From NCBI RefSeq assembly GCF_021647475.1, contig NZ_JAKIUR010000084.1, positions 1 through 7,764 of the forward strand: 7,764 nt of DNA. Reading direction: 5' to 3'. Shown here in pieces: positions 7,114-7,764 of this stretch. Position 1 is the stretch's first letter. Every line of letters starts with the position of its first letter. The translations under genes and the position numbers were made by a program. Below the pieces are notes generated by a model. That model was not told the DNA's origin. It did not search any database and saw nothing but the letters and a program-made list of their open reading frames with translations. This stretch comes from Lutibacter sp. (lineage in GTDB: Bacteria; Bacteroidota; Bacteroidia; Flavobacteriales; Flavobacteriaceae).

Positions 7114-7542
7114 TTATACCCGATACGTATCAGCCTTCCAATTTTTAATTTGAAGTTTTATTTCTTTTTCAGATAAATTTTCTTTCACAGCTTTTTCCGA
7201 TAACCCAATATACTCCTCATCTGAAGCAAAACGCAAACCAATTATTTGTCTCATGGTTAATTTTTCATCCAACGCTTTACCTGTTAAAATATAAAACCGA
7301 AATTTTTCTTCAGCTCTTATCGCTCTATCTTGTGCTTTTAATGCAAAAGTTCTAACAAAATAAAACATAAACAACAAAATAAATGATGTCAATACTAATA
7401 ATGAAGCTGAATATAAATTATCTTCTGAAGATTTCATTAAGCCTCTTATTGATCCTATAATAAGTATAAGAATTGCTATAAATGTTATCACGTGGTATCC
7501 AATAACAAATTTAGCATGATTGCTGTAATTTTGTTGTTTCAT
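7114..7542 (-). CDS. DUF6526-like small membrane protein, function unknown
   Basis: This is a 142-residue protein with two membrane segments at about 13-33 and 45-65, followed by a charged cytoplasmic or periplasmic tail. The tail carries LTMRQIIGLRFASDEEYIGL (95-114) and the C-terminal KNWKADTYRV (133-142), which I recognise from memory as the conserved core of the DUF6526 family common in Bacteroidota; this was not checked by a search. No biochemical role is known to me. The start is placed at the ATG giving MKQQNYSNHAKF, because family members begin with a similar QNYxNH segment. An in-frame ATG 54 bases further upstream would add 18 residues but falls in the promoter region. The gene is read in the same direction as the 5S rRNA but is separated from it by a strong terminator, so it probably has its own promoter. 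Confidence 0.85.
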   Translation of the reverse strand: MKQQNYSNHAKFVIGYHVITFIAILILIIGSIRGLMKSSEDNLYSASLLVLTSFILLFMFYFVRTFALKAQDRAIRAEEKFRFYILTGKALDEKLTMRQIIGLRFASDEEYIGLSEKAVKENLSEKEIKLQIKNWKADTYRV

Positions 7543-7570
7543 AATGTTAATTTTTAAAATTATTATATTG

Positions 7571-7578
7571 TAAATATA
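7571..7578 (-). promoter_or_regulatory. Weak candidate -7 element for the DUF6526-like gene
   Basis: On the minus strand the sequence reads TATATTTA, one base off the TAnnTTTG consensus, 28 bases before the chosen ATG. A TTG lies 15 bases further upstream (7594-7596), closer than the usual 17-23. It sits between the rRNA terminator and the gene, where a promoter is expected, but the match is poor. Confidence 0.3.
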
Positions 7579-7601
7579 AGAATTATTAATAAACAATAAT
7601 C

Positions 7602-7636
7602 AAAAAAAAACCTTCAATAGTTAAATTGAAGGTTTT
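7602..7636 (-). terminator. Intrinsic terminator of the rRNA operon
   Basis: On the minus strand AAAACCTTCAAT (7636-7625) pairs perfectly over 12 bp with ATTGAAGGTTTT (7618-7607) around a 6-base loop. The descending arm continues into an uninterrupted run of nine T (7610-7602). It lies a few bases after the 3' end of the 5S rRNA. Confidence 0.9.
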
Positions 7637-7641
7637 CAAAA

Positions 7642-7751
7642 GAAAGGCGGTGACATACTCTCCCACCGGTTGGCAGTACCATCTGCGCTGATAGGCTTAA
7701 CTTCTCTGTTCGGTATGGGAAGAGGTGAGCCCTATCGCTATAACCACCTTA
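7642..7751 (-). rRNA. rrf: 5S ribosomal RNA
   Basis: On the minus strand the molecule begins near AAGGTGGTTATAGCGATAGG and ends near GTCACCGCCTTTC. The terminal stem pairs AAGGTGG with CCGCCTT. The conserved segment CCGAACAGAGAAGTTAAGCC lies at about 7713-7694, and GATGGTACTGCC and GGTGGGAGAGTA follow as in other bacterial 5S genes. The length of about 110 nt is normal; the ends are set by the terminal stem and may be off by a few bases. It is the last gene of an rRNA operon whose 23S gene should lie beyond the right edge of the window. Confidence 0.95.
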
Positions 7752-7764
7752 AAATTTTAGTTAT

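Noticed and set aside
7543..7596. Upstream ATG that would extend the DUF6526-like protein by 18 residues
   Set aside because: The extra residues are a low-complexity I/N/Y run from AT-rich intergenic DNA, they cover the likely promoter, and the shorter start matches the family's N-terminus.

Overview
The window looks like chromosomal DNA of a low-GC member of the Bacteroidota, most likely family Flavobacteriaceae. The evidence is the very AT-rich sequence, the lack of Shine-Dalgarno sites (starts are preceded by A-rich stretches), promoter -7 elements of the TAnnTTTG type, the Bacteroidota-style 5S rRNA, and a DUF6526-like protein. Genus cannot be fixed from the sequence alone.

Layout, left to right. 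Positions 1-304 carry no convincing gene but hold a compound palindrome (about 140-222) and a TAnnTTTG promoter element. A butyryl/short-chain type acyl-CoA dehydrogenase follows (305-1447). Just past its stop codon is an imperfect second copy of its own last codons (1457-1491), then an intrinsic terminator (1505-1527). A tight five-gene operon occupies 1700-7047: a TetR-family repressor, a TolC-type outer-membrane channel, a HlyD/YbhG-type periplasmic adaptor, and two paralogous ABC-2 type permeases. Gaps between its genes are only 1 to 7 bases. A bidirectional terminator (7071-7102) separates the operon from a convergent small membrane-protein gene (7114-7542, minus strand). Behind that gene lies the 3' end of an rRNA operon: a 5S rRNA gene on the minus strand with a strong terminator. 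The 23S gene would lie beyond the right edge.

How the genes work together. The operon reads as a complete export path from inner membrane to outer membrane: permease pair, periplasmic adaptor, TolC-like duct. It is probably self-repressed by the TetR protein, because a perfect 7+7 bp palindrome directly abuts, and by one base overlaps, the -7 promoter element. The striking feature is the absence of an ATP-binding subunit: none of the five genes has nucleotide-binding motifs, and the operon is closed by a terminator. It resembles the E. coli cecR-ybhGFSR layout with the ATPase (YbhF) missing and a TolC gene added. No wholly new system is evident. The ATPase-less exporter, the duplicated gene tail and the compound palindrome are the points most worth checking.
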